Part shown: positions 19,310 to 30,041 of the stretch, one piece after another
How positions within the stretch are numbered: position 1 is the first letter of the stretch
How the letters are laid out: each line of letters opens with the position of its first letter
Assembly (NCBI GenBank): GCA_033964015.1
Contig: CM066919.1
Coordinates: 14,549,646 to 14,613,645 of the forward strand
Direction: 5' to 3'
Length of the DNA: 64,000 nucleotides
Source of the DNA: Scolanthus callimorphus
Taxonomy: Eukaryota; Cnidaria; Anthozoa; Actiniaria; Edwardsiidae
The notes under the pieces: generated by a model
Database searches by the model: none
What the model saw: the letters and a program-made list of their open reading frames with translations, nothing else
What the model was told of the DNA's origin: nothing
Position numbers and translations under genes: made by a program

Positions 19310-21757
19310 TTGGTGGCGAGAACAAACTTTCCTGCAGACCGCCGCACATTACTTGTGATGAACAAAACGCCTCTAAATCAACCAACAGAAGATTTAAGTT
19401 CACGTTCTTGGTTGTTATCGAAGGATGAAACAACAGTTCGGATGTCTGGCGACTTCAATCCTGTTAGTACTGGCCTTAAGGAATCCTTTGTCAAATACAA
19501 GACCGGTCTTACACAAATAGTTAAGGTGCCAACGAGAGACACAGGTACCCTAGACTGGTGTCTGACTAACAAACCAAACTTTTTCAAGCCCCTGACCAAC
19601 TATCTAAGATTGGCCGCAGTGATCATCACGCTGTCCTGATTAAACCTTGTGCTGAAACCATGCGCCCTAAAGCTGTCAAGAAAACTATCTGGAAGAGAGA
19701 CCTGCGCGAAAGTGCCTATGTGCATTTGGCAGATGGGCGACTGGGTTCGATTGGGGCAGTGTTACGAGCATCAATATTGTGTGGAGAAATTTAAGACCTT
19801 CTATGACATCCTAACATCTGCTATTGACACCTACCTGCCTCTGCGAAGAGTCAGACTATGCTCGACGAGTAAACCATGGATCACACCTAAACTTTTGACC
19901 CTCATTTCTAGAAGACAGAGGCTGCTTTCTCGCTTGGGTAAGGACGCTCGTGAGTACAAGGAAATAAGGAATCGCGTGCAGCGTGAATGTAGAACCTGTA
20001 AAACAAGGTTTTACAAGAATAAAGTTGCTGATCTGAAGGACTCCAACATATCAACATGGTGGAAGAATGTGAAAGGTCTCGGCGGGATGGTGGACTCCTG
20101 TGAGTGGTGGCACCAGATGATTGACAGCAGCACACCATCCATCGAGGTCCTCTGTGAGAAATTCAACCAGTTTCTCCTTTCGTTGACATCTAACTTCGTG
20201 CCCCTCCAACCAGTTACGGAGTTGTCGGAACTGTTCCTGAAGAGCTGCTTGTCTCTCCTTAGTGTGCCTACAAAGCGTTGCACAACATCAAGACCAAGAA
20301 GTCATCTGGCCCAGATCCGGTGCCAAGTGTACTATGGAAAGAATTGCCTTCGAACTGTCGCCGGTCGTCAGTGACCTATACAATGCATCTCTGAAGGAGG
20401 GCTACCTACCTGATCTCGTGAAGGAGTCTGTGGTATATCCGATTCCCAAAGTCTCTCCACCCGAGATCATCTCCAATGACCTTCGGCCACTGACTTTAAC
20501 ATCTCAGTTATCTAAAGTCTTTGAGGGGTTTTCCCTAGAACCTTTGTTCAGACAGGTAGCTAGTCAGTTGGACTTGAAGCAGTTTTCAATGAATGGGAAG
20601 TCAACAACCCAGGCACTAGTGTACTTTTTACATACGATCCTATCAGAGTTAGACAGAGGTGAAAATTATGCTAGAATTTTCTTCGCTGATTTTCTAAAGG
20701 CTTTGATTTGGTTGACCATAATGTCCTCATGCGCGAGCTTGACCTGTTAGGAGTTAATAAGTATCTCTCGCGCTGGGTGGGAGTGTTCCTCACCAACAGA
20801 CCCCAAAGGGTTTCAATTGGCGGCACTCTCTCCACAGCTGTACGCCCCAACGGTGGCATCCCCCAGGGGACTAAAACTGCGCCTCTCCTTTTCGCTATTT
20901 TAGTGAATAGGCTAGTTGCTAATTGGCCTAATAGGATTAAATACGTGGATGACACTACTATCTATGAGGTTGTTCCTAGGTGCTCGCCCAGCTACTTGCC
21001 CTGCAAATCAGTAACTTTGCGTCGGAGCGCGGCATGCGTCTTAATCCGAGTAAGTGTCGGGAGATGATCGTTAACTTCCTTCAGTACCAGCCATCTCCCA
21101 CTAACCACCTTCAGTTGATGGGAAGTGTCATTAAACGTGTCTCTAGCTACAAAATGTTGGGAGTGCATATTAGCCACGACCTCACTTGGAGTACACATAT
21201 TGAATATGTGTATGGCAAGGCCAACAAGCGCTTGCATGCCCTCAGGCTCCTAAAAAAGGCAGGGCTTCCTACGGAGGATTTAGTACGTATTTACTGCGCC
21301 CTCATTAGGTCGGTCGTTGAATACGCCTCACCAGCATGGGCCGCCCTTCCTGATTACCTCGCTCACAATCTCGAGATAATCCAGAAAAGGGCGCTGCGAA
21401 TTATGCTCGGTAACACCTACGAGTGTTATCAAAATGCCCTTACTCGTACGGGCCTAACGAGCCTAGCCCATCGTAGAGCTGAGGCTTGCTCACAGTTCAT
21501 ACATAAAACCAGATTAATTCCCCCAATAAGTAACCTGAAAAAACTACCACTGTTAACATGGCTATGGCCTCCGAACGGGAAGTTCCAAGACTATCCCTTA
21601 TCAAGCAGCCAAAACGAAGCGCCTCGCTGACTTTGTCACAAATAAATTCTGAATTATTATTTTATATTGTATTATTGTTACTGACCCACGCTAGTATTCA
21701 GCCTTTCGCTGCAATTGCGTTCAAATAAACTATTATTGATTGATTGATTGATTGATG
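19310..21757 (+). pseudogene. CR1/L2-like LINE, frameshifted ORF2
   Basis: Non-LTR retrotransposon remnant. About 19445-19590: end of an APE-type endonuclease (MSGDFNPVSTG, then IVKVPTRDTGTLDWCLTNK). 19780-20130: linker. 20300-20980: reverse transcriptase with VVYPIPKVSPP, NDLRPLTLTSQLSKVFEGF, the GGIPQGTK box and catalytic YVDD (IKYVDDTTI, near 20943). 20980-21630: thumb and C-terminal part (LNPSKCREM, YKMLGVHISHDLTWSTHI, YASPAWAALPDYL). The pieces lie in three frames, so at least three indels have accumulated. The 3' end has AATAAA and an (ATTG)n tail at 21733-21757, the microsatellite tail typical of CR1/L2-type LINEs. The 5' end is truncated within the endonuclease. Clade is inferred from motifs only. 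Confidence 0.88.
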
Positions 21758-22095
21758 TCTGGAGCTGTTAGCCGACTTGTTTTCGCCACAACTTCGGCCA
21801 ATTTCAGGATGATCCTTGTTTAAAAAGGCACCAAGGGATCTCCAAAAATACTCTTCTAGTTTTTGTCTCCTTTTTCTCCTGCCTGCATCACTGTACGTGC
21901 AATGTTTATCCCAAAACCCACAAAGAGTTCGACAATCGATCCGCCATTTTGAATAACAAAGTGTACATTCACGCGCGCGACCGCTGGCTACAAGGACATG
22001 CGGACGGTGCCGATTTCCGCTCGCTTTATGACCGATAAAGATTAATACTATTAAGGTACGTAATCAATAAACGAGCTGTCCGAACCAGCGAATTC

Positions 22096-22180
22096 ACTGT
22101 AGCGTAGTGGTTAGGGTTAGGGTATAGAGACTGGAAAGTTACAGGTTCGAACCCTGATGATTTTCATAATTCTTTTTTCA
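22096..22180 (+). repeat. tRNA-derived SINE-like unit with A and B boxes
   Basis: TAGCGTAGTGG at 22100-22110 fits the Pol III A box and GGTTCGAACCC at 22144-22154 fits the B box, 44 bp apart as in tRNAs. A four-pair T arm (CAGG/CCTG) can form, and a T6 run (22173-22178) could terminate Pol III. No full cloverleaf or 7-bp acceptor stem is visible, so a SINE head or tRNA pseudogene fits better than a working tRNA. Confidence 0.6.
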
Positions 22181-22238
22181 CTTCTGTAGGTGAGCGCTTG
22201 TTTAGAAAAAGTGCCAGTGAGCATTCCTCGATTTAGGC

Positions 22239-22980
22239 GTGTGTAATAAACTAAGCGACGCCATTTTAGGTACCTTTTAGGGGTAAAATCGAAAGTTCCC
22301 GACGAGCACCTCCGCCCCAAAAATAGGAATTCCCCCGGGGGTATATGTCGCTGCGCAATAACGTTTTTAGTCTGTTGTAAGCGACGAACAGAATTTTATA
22401 ACCATACAAGAGATTATTACATGGTAAGAGCTTGATGTCGTTTTTATTCACGAATTTTCGTGTCATAGCACGAACGAGCGAGTCTTCGAGCGAATTGATT
22501 GCCATGCCAATCATTTGTCTTCTTAACACTACACTTTTCTTGCATAGAATCGCTCTAATCGCAAACAGTGAATTTTGAAGTCTCGTAGCAATGTATACGG
22601 TGGTGAGTGACATGTTGTTTCGTAGGAAATGTTTTAGGCATTACTGCCCTATACAGTGTTGTAATTTTCTAACGATCCTTCCACCCACCCAAAAACGATG
22701 GGCATGACCATCACACATCTACATTTTGATGACGTGTCACAATGATCGTAGTGCCGAAAGGATCTGGTATTGAAGAAAAGAGAGTGGTATAAAGTTTCTT
22801 ACAGTATCGAGACTGGGAAGAATGAACGGAATGGTATCATATTTTGTCATCAAATACCACAGGGGGCCCAGGCAATGAAGAAAGCCAGGGGGGACTCCCT
22901 TGTTTGGGGTACGGGGGTGCTCGTCGGGAACTTTCGATCTTACCCGTCAAGGTAACAAACATGGCGTCGCTTAGTTGATT
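22239..22980. repeat. Inverted repeat pair, arms about 80 bp, 0.74 kb apart
   Basis: 22239-22320 (ACTAAGCGACGCCATTTTAG ... CGAAAGTTCCCGACGAGCAC) pairs with 22903-22980 in reverse (GTGCTCGTCGGGAACTTTCG ... ATGGCGTCGCTTAGT). A third partial copy of the CCCCTAAAAGGTAC part lies at 23155-23220. Probably a foldback-type element; no target duplication found. Confidence 0.75.
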
Positions 22981-23459
22981 TTGACCCCTAAAAGGTACCA
23001 ACAAGACGTATTTTCCTCGTGATTTTCTCTCGTATTTTTTTTACGAGGGAAAATACGACTGAAATTGGCTACCAACATGTGTGATGTGCTTGATTTGCTA
23101 GAGCGGATCTCTAACAGGTACCTATCTGGAAGAAATAGCAAGTTTTCGATTTTTACCCCCTAAAAGGTACAACGGGCACCCCCGCCCAAAAAATAGGGGA
23201 GTCCCCCCCCCGGGGGATATGGTTGGTATTTACTTACTTGCTACATATTATTATTGCCGTAAATACAATAATATCAATCTTAGAGTATTGCCTTTTAGTA
23301 TAGGAATTACCCAAGTGAATACAAGATACTGACTGAAGAATTTCGCGCGCGTGCGAGTTTTCTTATGATCGTGAAAAAGTCCAACGAAACTCACTTGAGT
23401 AATTATACTAAAACAATTAGCTAAGGCTCGCCGATAATCACGTCACCATCAGCGACTAA

Positions 23460-23847
23460 GGCCCCGTCCACACTACGCCGGTTAAATTTGAAAACGGCTA
23501 ATTTTTTATACGGTTGTGCCTTCCGTCCACACTAAAGCCGGCTAAATTTCCCACCGAAAACGGAGCTTTTCGAAAACGCTACCGAAAGTGCTAAATTTGA
23601 AAACGCCGGCTACGCGTTTTAGTGTGGACGGCGAAAACGGATCTTTTCGAAAACGATGACGTCGTACCACACGTCTGTGAGGAAATTATGACCGCGGGCT
23701 CTCGTTTTTCTTTTTCGCACATGCGCTTAGCTGACGTTCTTGTGCGTTTTCACATTTAACCGGCGTAGTGTGGACAGAAAATATTTGTTCCGTTTTCGAG
23801 GAAAATTAGCCGTTTTCAAATTTAGCCGGTGTAGTGTGGACGGTGCC
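23460..23847. mobile_element. MITE, PIF/Harbinger-like by TAA target duplication
   Basis: 388 bp. Left end GGCCCCGTCCACACTACGCC and right end (inverted) GGCACCGTCCACACTACACC, complementary for about 45 bp through TTAAATTTGAAAACGGC. Flanked by TAA at 23457-23459 and 23848-23850. TAA duplication and a GG start match PIF/Harbinger elements. Internal GTCCACACTAAAGCCGG and GTGTGGACGG copies show nested partial duplication. Confidence 0.85.
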
Positions 23848-23879
23848 TAATTGTTAAATAGTAGTCGTTTGTGGCGTTT

Positions 23880-25295
23880 GCTACGCGATTTGTGGGTTTA
23901 TTATCATCGTGAAAGAAATAAAATATGTGTCCACTGGCTATTGCTACACGATTTGCATTGGGGGTTATTTCAGAGAACTGTCTTAACTGAAAATGAGGGT
24001 GTAGGGCGTTTTATCTCACAAACGTCGATCGCGACCACGCCTGTCAATCAAAACTTTTCCTGTAACAAGTAAACATGTAAATTTGATCCTTTCACTGGAC
24101 GGCATTGCCCGCCGACTTGATACGCTCGTTGTCAATTCTGTGGAACAACTCCGCATTTATATGGCTATGGCTAGCGCAAATCAAAAATTCGATATTCGAT
24201 CTTGGTGAAATAAGGGCATTTCCGTTGAAGCTTTCGCACGCAAAGAGAAAAACAGAAATACATCATATGCCCGACCCACCCCCTCGAAAATTCCTGGATC
24301 CGTCACGCAACGTCCCGAGGTCACGTCCTCGCCTGTCAACATTGGAACGCTAAAACTGGAACATCTCCGCATTTCTATGGCTTAAATGGCTACGCAAAGC
24401 CAAAATAGCTGCCTGCAACTTTACATCTGGTGAAATAAGGGCATTTTCCTTGAAGAAAGATGGATAACATTGCTCAGAATCGACATATTTTGGAAGTAAC
24501 TGAAGCGAATAATCATCGCACCGTGATCGAAGTACAAATTGACACAACGGCGCTGAAGAAACTACATAGAAAATACGTTCGGAAGCCAAAACTAGGACGC
24601 TAACTTTTCAGGTAAGACAGAGAAGTGCTCGGTGTTGCATTATTTTCACGAATCAAGTGTATTTTCTCTCAGTATTTGCATTATGTTCGCGTTGTGTTTA
24701 CATGTGTTGACACATTCAAGTTGTGATAACTCCAATTTTGAGAGGCTTGGTTCTTGGCGTTGACAAAGAGCCTGGCAATAATTTTTATATTACGGTTAAG
24801 AACAATATGTCTACTTATGAGAAAAAATTATTTGGGTTGATTTGGGACACTACCGGGACTGGATATTTCCTCCTGAAAATGACCGCCAGATCGCCGATTT
24901 TGAGCGAGCAAAATTTTGATCAGTTTTAACGGCTTCCCGTGTCAAAATTATCAAACGCAAAAGATAATATTTAGCCTTAAATTACTTCTAAGGACATACA
25001 ATAGACATTTCTGAACCGATTTTCGGGTTTGGGGCTGGCACGAAGTGGATATGACAGTGTTTGTAAGTTTAGGTATTTCGGCTGAAAATTGTGCGTTTTG
25101 TCCATTCGCGGGGTGCTGTCAAAAATCGTAATTTTCGGGAGTTAAAATTAATAACTGAAGAACAAAATCCCCATCACATTTCTTTTGGTATATTAGGCTA
25201 TCTTTGGACGAAATATGAAGGATTTCGATTTATCATCATGTGCCACATATTTCCAATTTCGCTCGGTATTAGTGGACATTTCCTCTTAAACCGGA
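23880..25295 (+). repeat. Dispersed repeat copy B (uninterrupted)
   Basis: Continuous inverted counterpart of copy A (1955-6706). Because it lacks both insertions found in A, it supplies their empty target sites: near 24492 for the recombinase element and near 24810 for insertion 1. Ends are approximate and no terminal structure is visible, so element class is unknown. Confidence 0.85.
24460..24603 (+). CDS. Short ORF in copy B, disrupted in copy A
   Basis: 47 codons from ATG 24460 to TAA 24601-24603, starting MDNIAQNRHILEVTEANN and ending in a basic KPKLGR. It is followed 7-10 bases later by CAG/GTAAGA, a good splice-donor sequence, which is kept in copy A. The recombinase element sits inside this frame in copy A, between the His-Ile and Glu-Val codons. 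I do not recognise the product. It may be a first exon or 5' part of the repeat's own gene, or chance. Confidence 0.3.
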   Translation: MDNIAQNRHILEVTEANNHRTVIEVQIDTTALKKLHRKYVRKPKLGR

Positions 25296-25642
25296 AGTCC
25301 ACTTAACAGAATAGGTCGATGCATATACACTTTTGTGTTGTTCTCTTTTCTCCTGCATGTAGCTATGGGGCTCCGCTAAAAGCACATGGATTAAGCTTAT
25401 TATTTCTCGACGTGCTAGAGCTAAGTCTGTCTTATGTGTGTGTATTTTTCTTTGTAACTGTTCCGACGGAGTTTGCGTATGGTAGAAATTTTCTATAGCT
25501 CAAATTGTTTTCTTGAAAAAGTTCTAAGCGTAATTCTAAGCATGAATGGAGAAAGTCAGTCATAAAATAAAACATAGGTACGCAGTGCGTACGGGAAGCT
25601 ATTTGCTGATGTCCTACAGGGTGGGACGGACTGGCCGTGTAC

Positions 25643-25855
25643 CATTCTCGAACCCAGAGCTCCCCGGCTCGTCTGTTCGCAGGGGAGGCTCTGGGGGCAT
25701 CCATTTGAGGGCTTTCGCTGATTTTAAACGTTGGGGCATGCGCAGAAAGGTGTTTCTCTCAGCGGCTCTGTATCAAATCTCGCGCATGCGTCAATGGCTG
25801 TCACCAGAGCCTCCCCCGCGAGGTGACGAGCCGGGGAGCTCTGAGGTCGAGAATG
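25643..25855. mobile_element. 213-bp MITE with about 53-bp inverted repeats and 9-bp target duplication
   Basis: Left CATTCTCGAACCCAGAGCTC through GGGGAGGCTCTGG, mirrored at the right end. Flanks GCCGTGTAC (25634-25642) and GCCGCGTAC (25856-25864) agree at 8 of 9 positions. A 9-bp duplication with long inverted repeats suggests a Mutator-like origin (inference). It is GC-rich against an AT-rich surround. Confidence 0.82.
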
Positions 25856-25919
25856 GCCGCGTACAACCTTGTTCCAAGCACGCATTCCAAGGGAAACCCG
25901 CTGGCCGCTAGAAACGAGG

Positions 25920-26215
25920 TTGGGGGCTGATCCTACCCCCTGGAATTTCCACTCGTGAAACAGACCCCCTCCCCTGGGATTTCCAACCTCATAAAGGACT
26001 CCCTCCCCTGGAATTTCCATTTTTTTCTGGCAAAATACCCTGGAACAATCCCTGGAAAATCTATTTTTGGATAAAATGTCCCCTGAAAGTCACCTTTTTT
26101 ACCCCTTCCCCTTGGAATTTCCAGTCTCCAGACTCACCCCCTCCCGTGGAATTTCCAAAGTCCAATACAACCCCCCTGGAAAATTTTCCATAGGTCCTCA
26201 ACCCCCCGGTGCGGT
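25920..26215 (+). repeat. Degenerate minisatellite on CCCCTGGAATTTCC
   Basis: About eight irregular units of 35-50 bp, each with CCC(C)TGG(A/G)ATTTCC. The same core recurs singly near 29.95-30.03, 46.5-46.6 and 47.5 kb, in both orientations. Confidence 0.75.
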
Positions 26216-26462
26216 TTAAAAATGCAATCAGCCATTGTCATATTGTTTTTTTTGTCTCTTAAAGCAGGGACGTCCCTGCTTAAAGCAAGCGATAAATTTT
26301 AGAAACTATTGTGTGTATGCTCAGTGGCAACTTATTGTCTAAGTAGTTCTACCTTTTCCCGTCGACTCGGATTAAAAAATAACTTTTTCAATCACACACT
26401 TCCGGTAACAAAACACATGAAAAAGTGCTTGTCTTTGAGAAAAAGTAAAAAAAAAAAAACTC

Positions 26463-26540
26463 ACCTTGACATCCCGGTATTCGAACCCCGGACCTTCATT
26501 TTGCAGAGCGGGAATTCTACCGATGAGCAATCAGGATGAT
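26463..26540 (-). repeat. tRNA-like repeat unit, copy 1
   Basis: On the minus strand it reads GCTCATCGGTAGAATTCCCG, then GGTCCGGGGTTCGAATACC, recalling a D arm and T arm with near-consensus B box. The T and anticodon stems carry mismatches, so this is a tRNA pseudogene or SINE. The same unit with the same flanks (CACGTGA, GGATCGTTTTATT) is at 34678. Confidence 0.55.
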
Positions 26541-26578
26541 CACGTGATATGGTGGATCGTTTTATTACTTATATGTCC

Positions 26579-26729
26579 ACAGGCTCCCCAGGATCATTGA
26601 GCGAACTCCAGAGTTGATAGTTTGCAGTTTTCTTGTGTCGCTGTGTGAAGTTTGACTGAGTTCGATAAGGCGCTAAAATGAAAGTACCTACGAAAATAAA
26701 AATTTGAAAAACGCCCTTATCTAGTCCTT
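26579..26729 (+). repeat. Left arm of a 150-bp inverted repeat bracketing 7.5 kb
   Basis: AGGCTCCCCAGGATCATTGA ... AACGCCCTTATCTAGTCC is the reverse complement of 34189-34345 with few differences. The pair brackets the probable X-b element, so the interval could have inverted by recombination between the arms. Confidence 0.88.
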
Positions 26730-27331
26730 TAGTACCTAAATAAACCACTAATATATAGATTTAGCCACTGGCTAAAAGCGGAGCTCCCAACTATCATACG
26801 GAATGAAAGATGTCAGAAGAAGCAGTAGTAGTTGTATGAAAAATAGGTTTATTTTATCTAGACTAATTTTATTTTATCAATCCACAATATAACAAGATAG
26901 TGGATGTGATCTCATGATAAAGCTGTGCTTTACATTATAAACAGTCCTTGCAGGTTTAAGTTCTTTTTTATGCACCTAGCCAAAGTTAAAATACTTTTGC
27001 CACCTCCCTTATATACTATAAAAGAATGATGCCCCCTATACCACACATTCAACAAAAAATGATAGGAGAATGACAGTGCAAAAACCTAACAATAAGAAAC
27101 AGGGAGAGAGACGTGCTTGCAAGCATAGTGCATTTATTTTATACTTAAAAATATCTCAATAAAAAAGAAATGAAATGAAAATGAAAAAGTTTTAGTATTG
27201 GATGATTTGCCAGACTTCACACTTTCAAGACGTCAATTTTGTTGTTGTTCAAAAATCAAGGCCTGCGATCTTTTAGCGTACCCTTGGTATAAAAAAGAAA
27301 AAACACAAAGTGTAGATCTATGCAGGTGTGT

Positions 27332-27476
27332 TAATAATGGTAATTGACCTGTGAGTGGAGTGCAATTTGGTCAGAAATCATACATGTGATTTCAAAAAGC
27401 GCGAGGTCGATTTGAAATCACAAGTATGATTTCTGACCAAAATTGCACTCCACTCAAGTCAATTACCACTTTATTA
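27332..27476. repeat. Palindrome, arms about 60 bp
   Basis: TAATGGTAATTGACCTG and GTGGAGTGCAATTTGGTCAG mirrored by CTGACCAAAATTGCACTCCA and CAATTACCACTTTATTA. The centre near 27400 is imperfect. Foldback MITE or cruciform-forming repeat; its wording recalls the 6053 palindrome (both contain GTGCAATTT) but they are not clearly the same family. Confidence 0.85.
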
Positions 27477-28348
27477 TATCAATGTTGAAATCATTTCCAT
27501 AGAAAATATTTTTCGAACCAAATGGAAATAACCAAACTTGAAAATGCAGCGCATGCTAGAAGTAGAACATTCTGCTCGCGAAATTTCAAAAATCTTAAAT
27601 CATGTCAATTTAGGAATAAATTGACCTGCTGAGAGCCAATCAGATTGCAGAACACGCGTGTGATTTTAACATGGATATAATAAAGGCTTAACATGGGGCT
27701 TTATGCACTGGTACAAATGTCTCATGACAGTCAGCTTTGTTGTGCCATCCTTAAGATTCTTGTTGCCAGAGCAACCAAATTAAGGGGGTGTGATGCTAAT
27801 TTTGCTTTTTTTGACATTCACTTGACATTGGGAACATTTAATGAACATTTTACCATGAACTACATGTATTCAAATATTAACTGTATACCGATGGGCTTTC
27901 TACTGCATCATTTGATAATGTGACATGTTGCCATAGTAACAAAAAATCCCTGTCTATCACAGTTATATTGGGCAGGTGGCATGCCTTTTAAAAAAGACAA
28001 AACATTTTGAGGAACAGCATAACTAATAAAAAGGTAGGTATTGTTCATCATCTTGGGGAGTAGGGAAAAAACTTGCTCCTGTTTCACATGAAAAAAAAAA
28101 TTGCACCAAGTTATCTTGGTGTTGTGGCTAACACATGCAGCATGCACAACAAATAAAGTTGGCCCTACCCCTGAGACAGACAGTATGGAGCTGATGGCTA
28201 TCCTAGCTACAGAGATACCATATCTCCCAACCCAGAGTTGTCTCGGTCACATGTGAATTGGGGATTGTATAGCAGGGATGTCAACTCTCCAGGTTTTGCC
28301 AGGAGTCTCCCATTTTTTTACCTCATCTCCGGGTCTCCCGGCTTTTAA
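27477..28348. other. No gene seen
   Basis: AT-rich interior of X-b. Short open frames only, none with a recognisable motif. Confidence 0.4.
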
Positions 28349-28468
28349 AGGCCCATCACCAACTGAGAGCCTTTGAGGACTCTTAGGAAATCAGAGCACC
28401 CGAAAAACAATGGATCAATTTGAAAACAAAAGAAAACGGCACAAAGGCTCCCGGTTGGTGATGGGCCT
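28349..28468. mobile_element. 120-bp MITE flanked by TTAA
   Basis: Ends AGGCCCATCACCAAC and GTTGGTGATGGGCCT, inverted-repeat length about 27 bp through GAGCCTTTG. TTAA lies at 28345-28348 and 28469-28472. A TTAA duplication fits piggyBac or Kolobok-type transposition. Confidence 0.83.
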
Positions 28469-28894
28469 TTAAGTAAAATCTCCCGATTTTCTTTGAAAAA
28501 TTGCTATAGCTTTTTTTTTTTGCTTCTGGTCCACTAAAATACAGCAAAATTTTTGACATATTTAGGTACTTTCCTGTGTCAAAAACCCTATATTTTGATA
28601 TCTCAAGGTTTTTCGAGCGACAGGGTTGACATAACTCAGTATAGAAACTTGTCCACCACCTTAAATGGTTTGCCATGACAACAAATTGTCATTATTTTAA
28701 ATATGGCTGGCACAAATAAAGTAGACTGCCAGGTTTGGTTGCCTCAGCTGTCCCTCAACAGCAAAATATTATTTTGATCTGCATATAAGCCCCCATTGTG
28801 CTTGTCAAGCCTTTACATACCTGAGTACAACAATCAACTTCTGTCGCTTAAATTTCCTTTGATAACTGCACAAAAATTTCAGGTCCTCCTTCAG

Positions 28895-29446
28895 GGCATC
28901 TGACAGGGTGCGGAAATTGTGCGGAAATTTCAGGGCAAAATGTGCGAAAGGCAAATTGTGCGGAAAATTAAATGCCTCTAAAACAAATTTAATTCACCTC
29001 TAAAACAATTCAGAGTTTAAATATGGTCTACCATTATGTATACACATTGAAAGATGCTTTTGCACACAAAAGCTTTGATAAAACAGGGGGGAAAAGTTAA
29101 AAGTTAACTTAGCTTAAGCTTAAATGTACAGAGAATAGGCTATGTAAATCACTTACTGGATTTCTGATAATAACACCTCTGAAACGGGTCTAATTCGCCT
29201 CTAAAACAATTTATACATACTGAAAGTTGCACTCCAATCTCCATCAACAGGGCATTTTTGTACTCAAAAGGGCAAGAGGGCAAGTTTTTGGACAGAAATT
29301 TGACGAGAAACTCTCGGCAAGCTCTTGTTTTTTGAAAAAGGGCCCAGGCTATTTTGTTCACCAGGAAAGCTGGTGCGGGGAAAGCTCTCAAGGTGCAGAA
29401 ATGACCAAATTGTGCGGATCCGCACCACCGCACCCTGTCAGATGCC
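28895..29446. mobile_element. 552-bp MITE, 19-bp perfect inverted repeats
   Basis: Starts GGCATCTGACAGGGTGCGG and ends with its exact complement. Inside are repeats of TTCACCTCTAAAACAATT / TTCGCCTCTAAAACAATT and TGTGCGGAAAT. No clear target duplication. Open frames on both strands are shadows of the repeats. Confidence 0.83.
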
Positions 29447-29467
29447 TACTGTAGGTATACAGTAAAA

Positions 29468-29668
29468 TTTTAAGGTCTTGCCTTTTCTCCCCAAGCATAC
29501 TGATAAATAGTGAACAAATCAGGTCATGGATCCTATTTTTTGGGACCGGGGGCTCAAAAGTATAAAGAATTTTAAGGTCTTGCCTTTTCTCCCCAAGCAT
29601 ACTGATAAATAGTGAACAAATCAGGTCATGGATCCTATTTTTTTGGGACCGGGGGCTCAAAAGTATAA
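29468..29668 (+). repeat. Tandem duplication, unit about 104 bp
   Basis: TTTTAAGGTCTTGCCTTTTC ... GGGGGCTCAAAAGTATAAAG occurs twice in a row, differing by one T in the GGATCCTATTTTTT run. A fragment of the unit (GGGGCTCAAAAGTATAATG) recurs at 33333. Confidence 0.9.
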
Positions 29669-30041
29669 AGATAATGGCGGGGGAGGGGGGGAGCTAAGGC
29701 AGGCATCTAGCCACTAAAAAACAGCGGGTGGATCCTCAACATAGGGGTCCAGTGAAGCTTAATGATTGCACCCCACAAAATACTGGGGTATTTTAATAGC
29801 AAAACACCAGAAATATCAGATTTGAAGAAAATAGAGCATTTTACACATTTTGCACTTAGTTTATCAAGTCTTTTGAATCCCCCTAAAATATCTGGTAACC
29901 TTTTTAGTCATCAAAAAGTCTCTGCATGTTGCAAATTTTGTCATGACTAAAGGGGTTCCAGAGGGGTGGGGGAGTCAATTTACCTGATCTTTTCCATACA
30001 AACACTGTATTTTTCTTCGGAAATTCCAGAGGGGAGGGGGG

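Noticed and set aside
22110..22122. TTAGGGTTAGGG, telomere-like repeat
   Set aside because: Only two units and it lies inside the tRNA-like D-arm region, so chance or SINE structure explains it better than an interstitial telomere.
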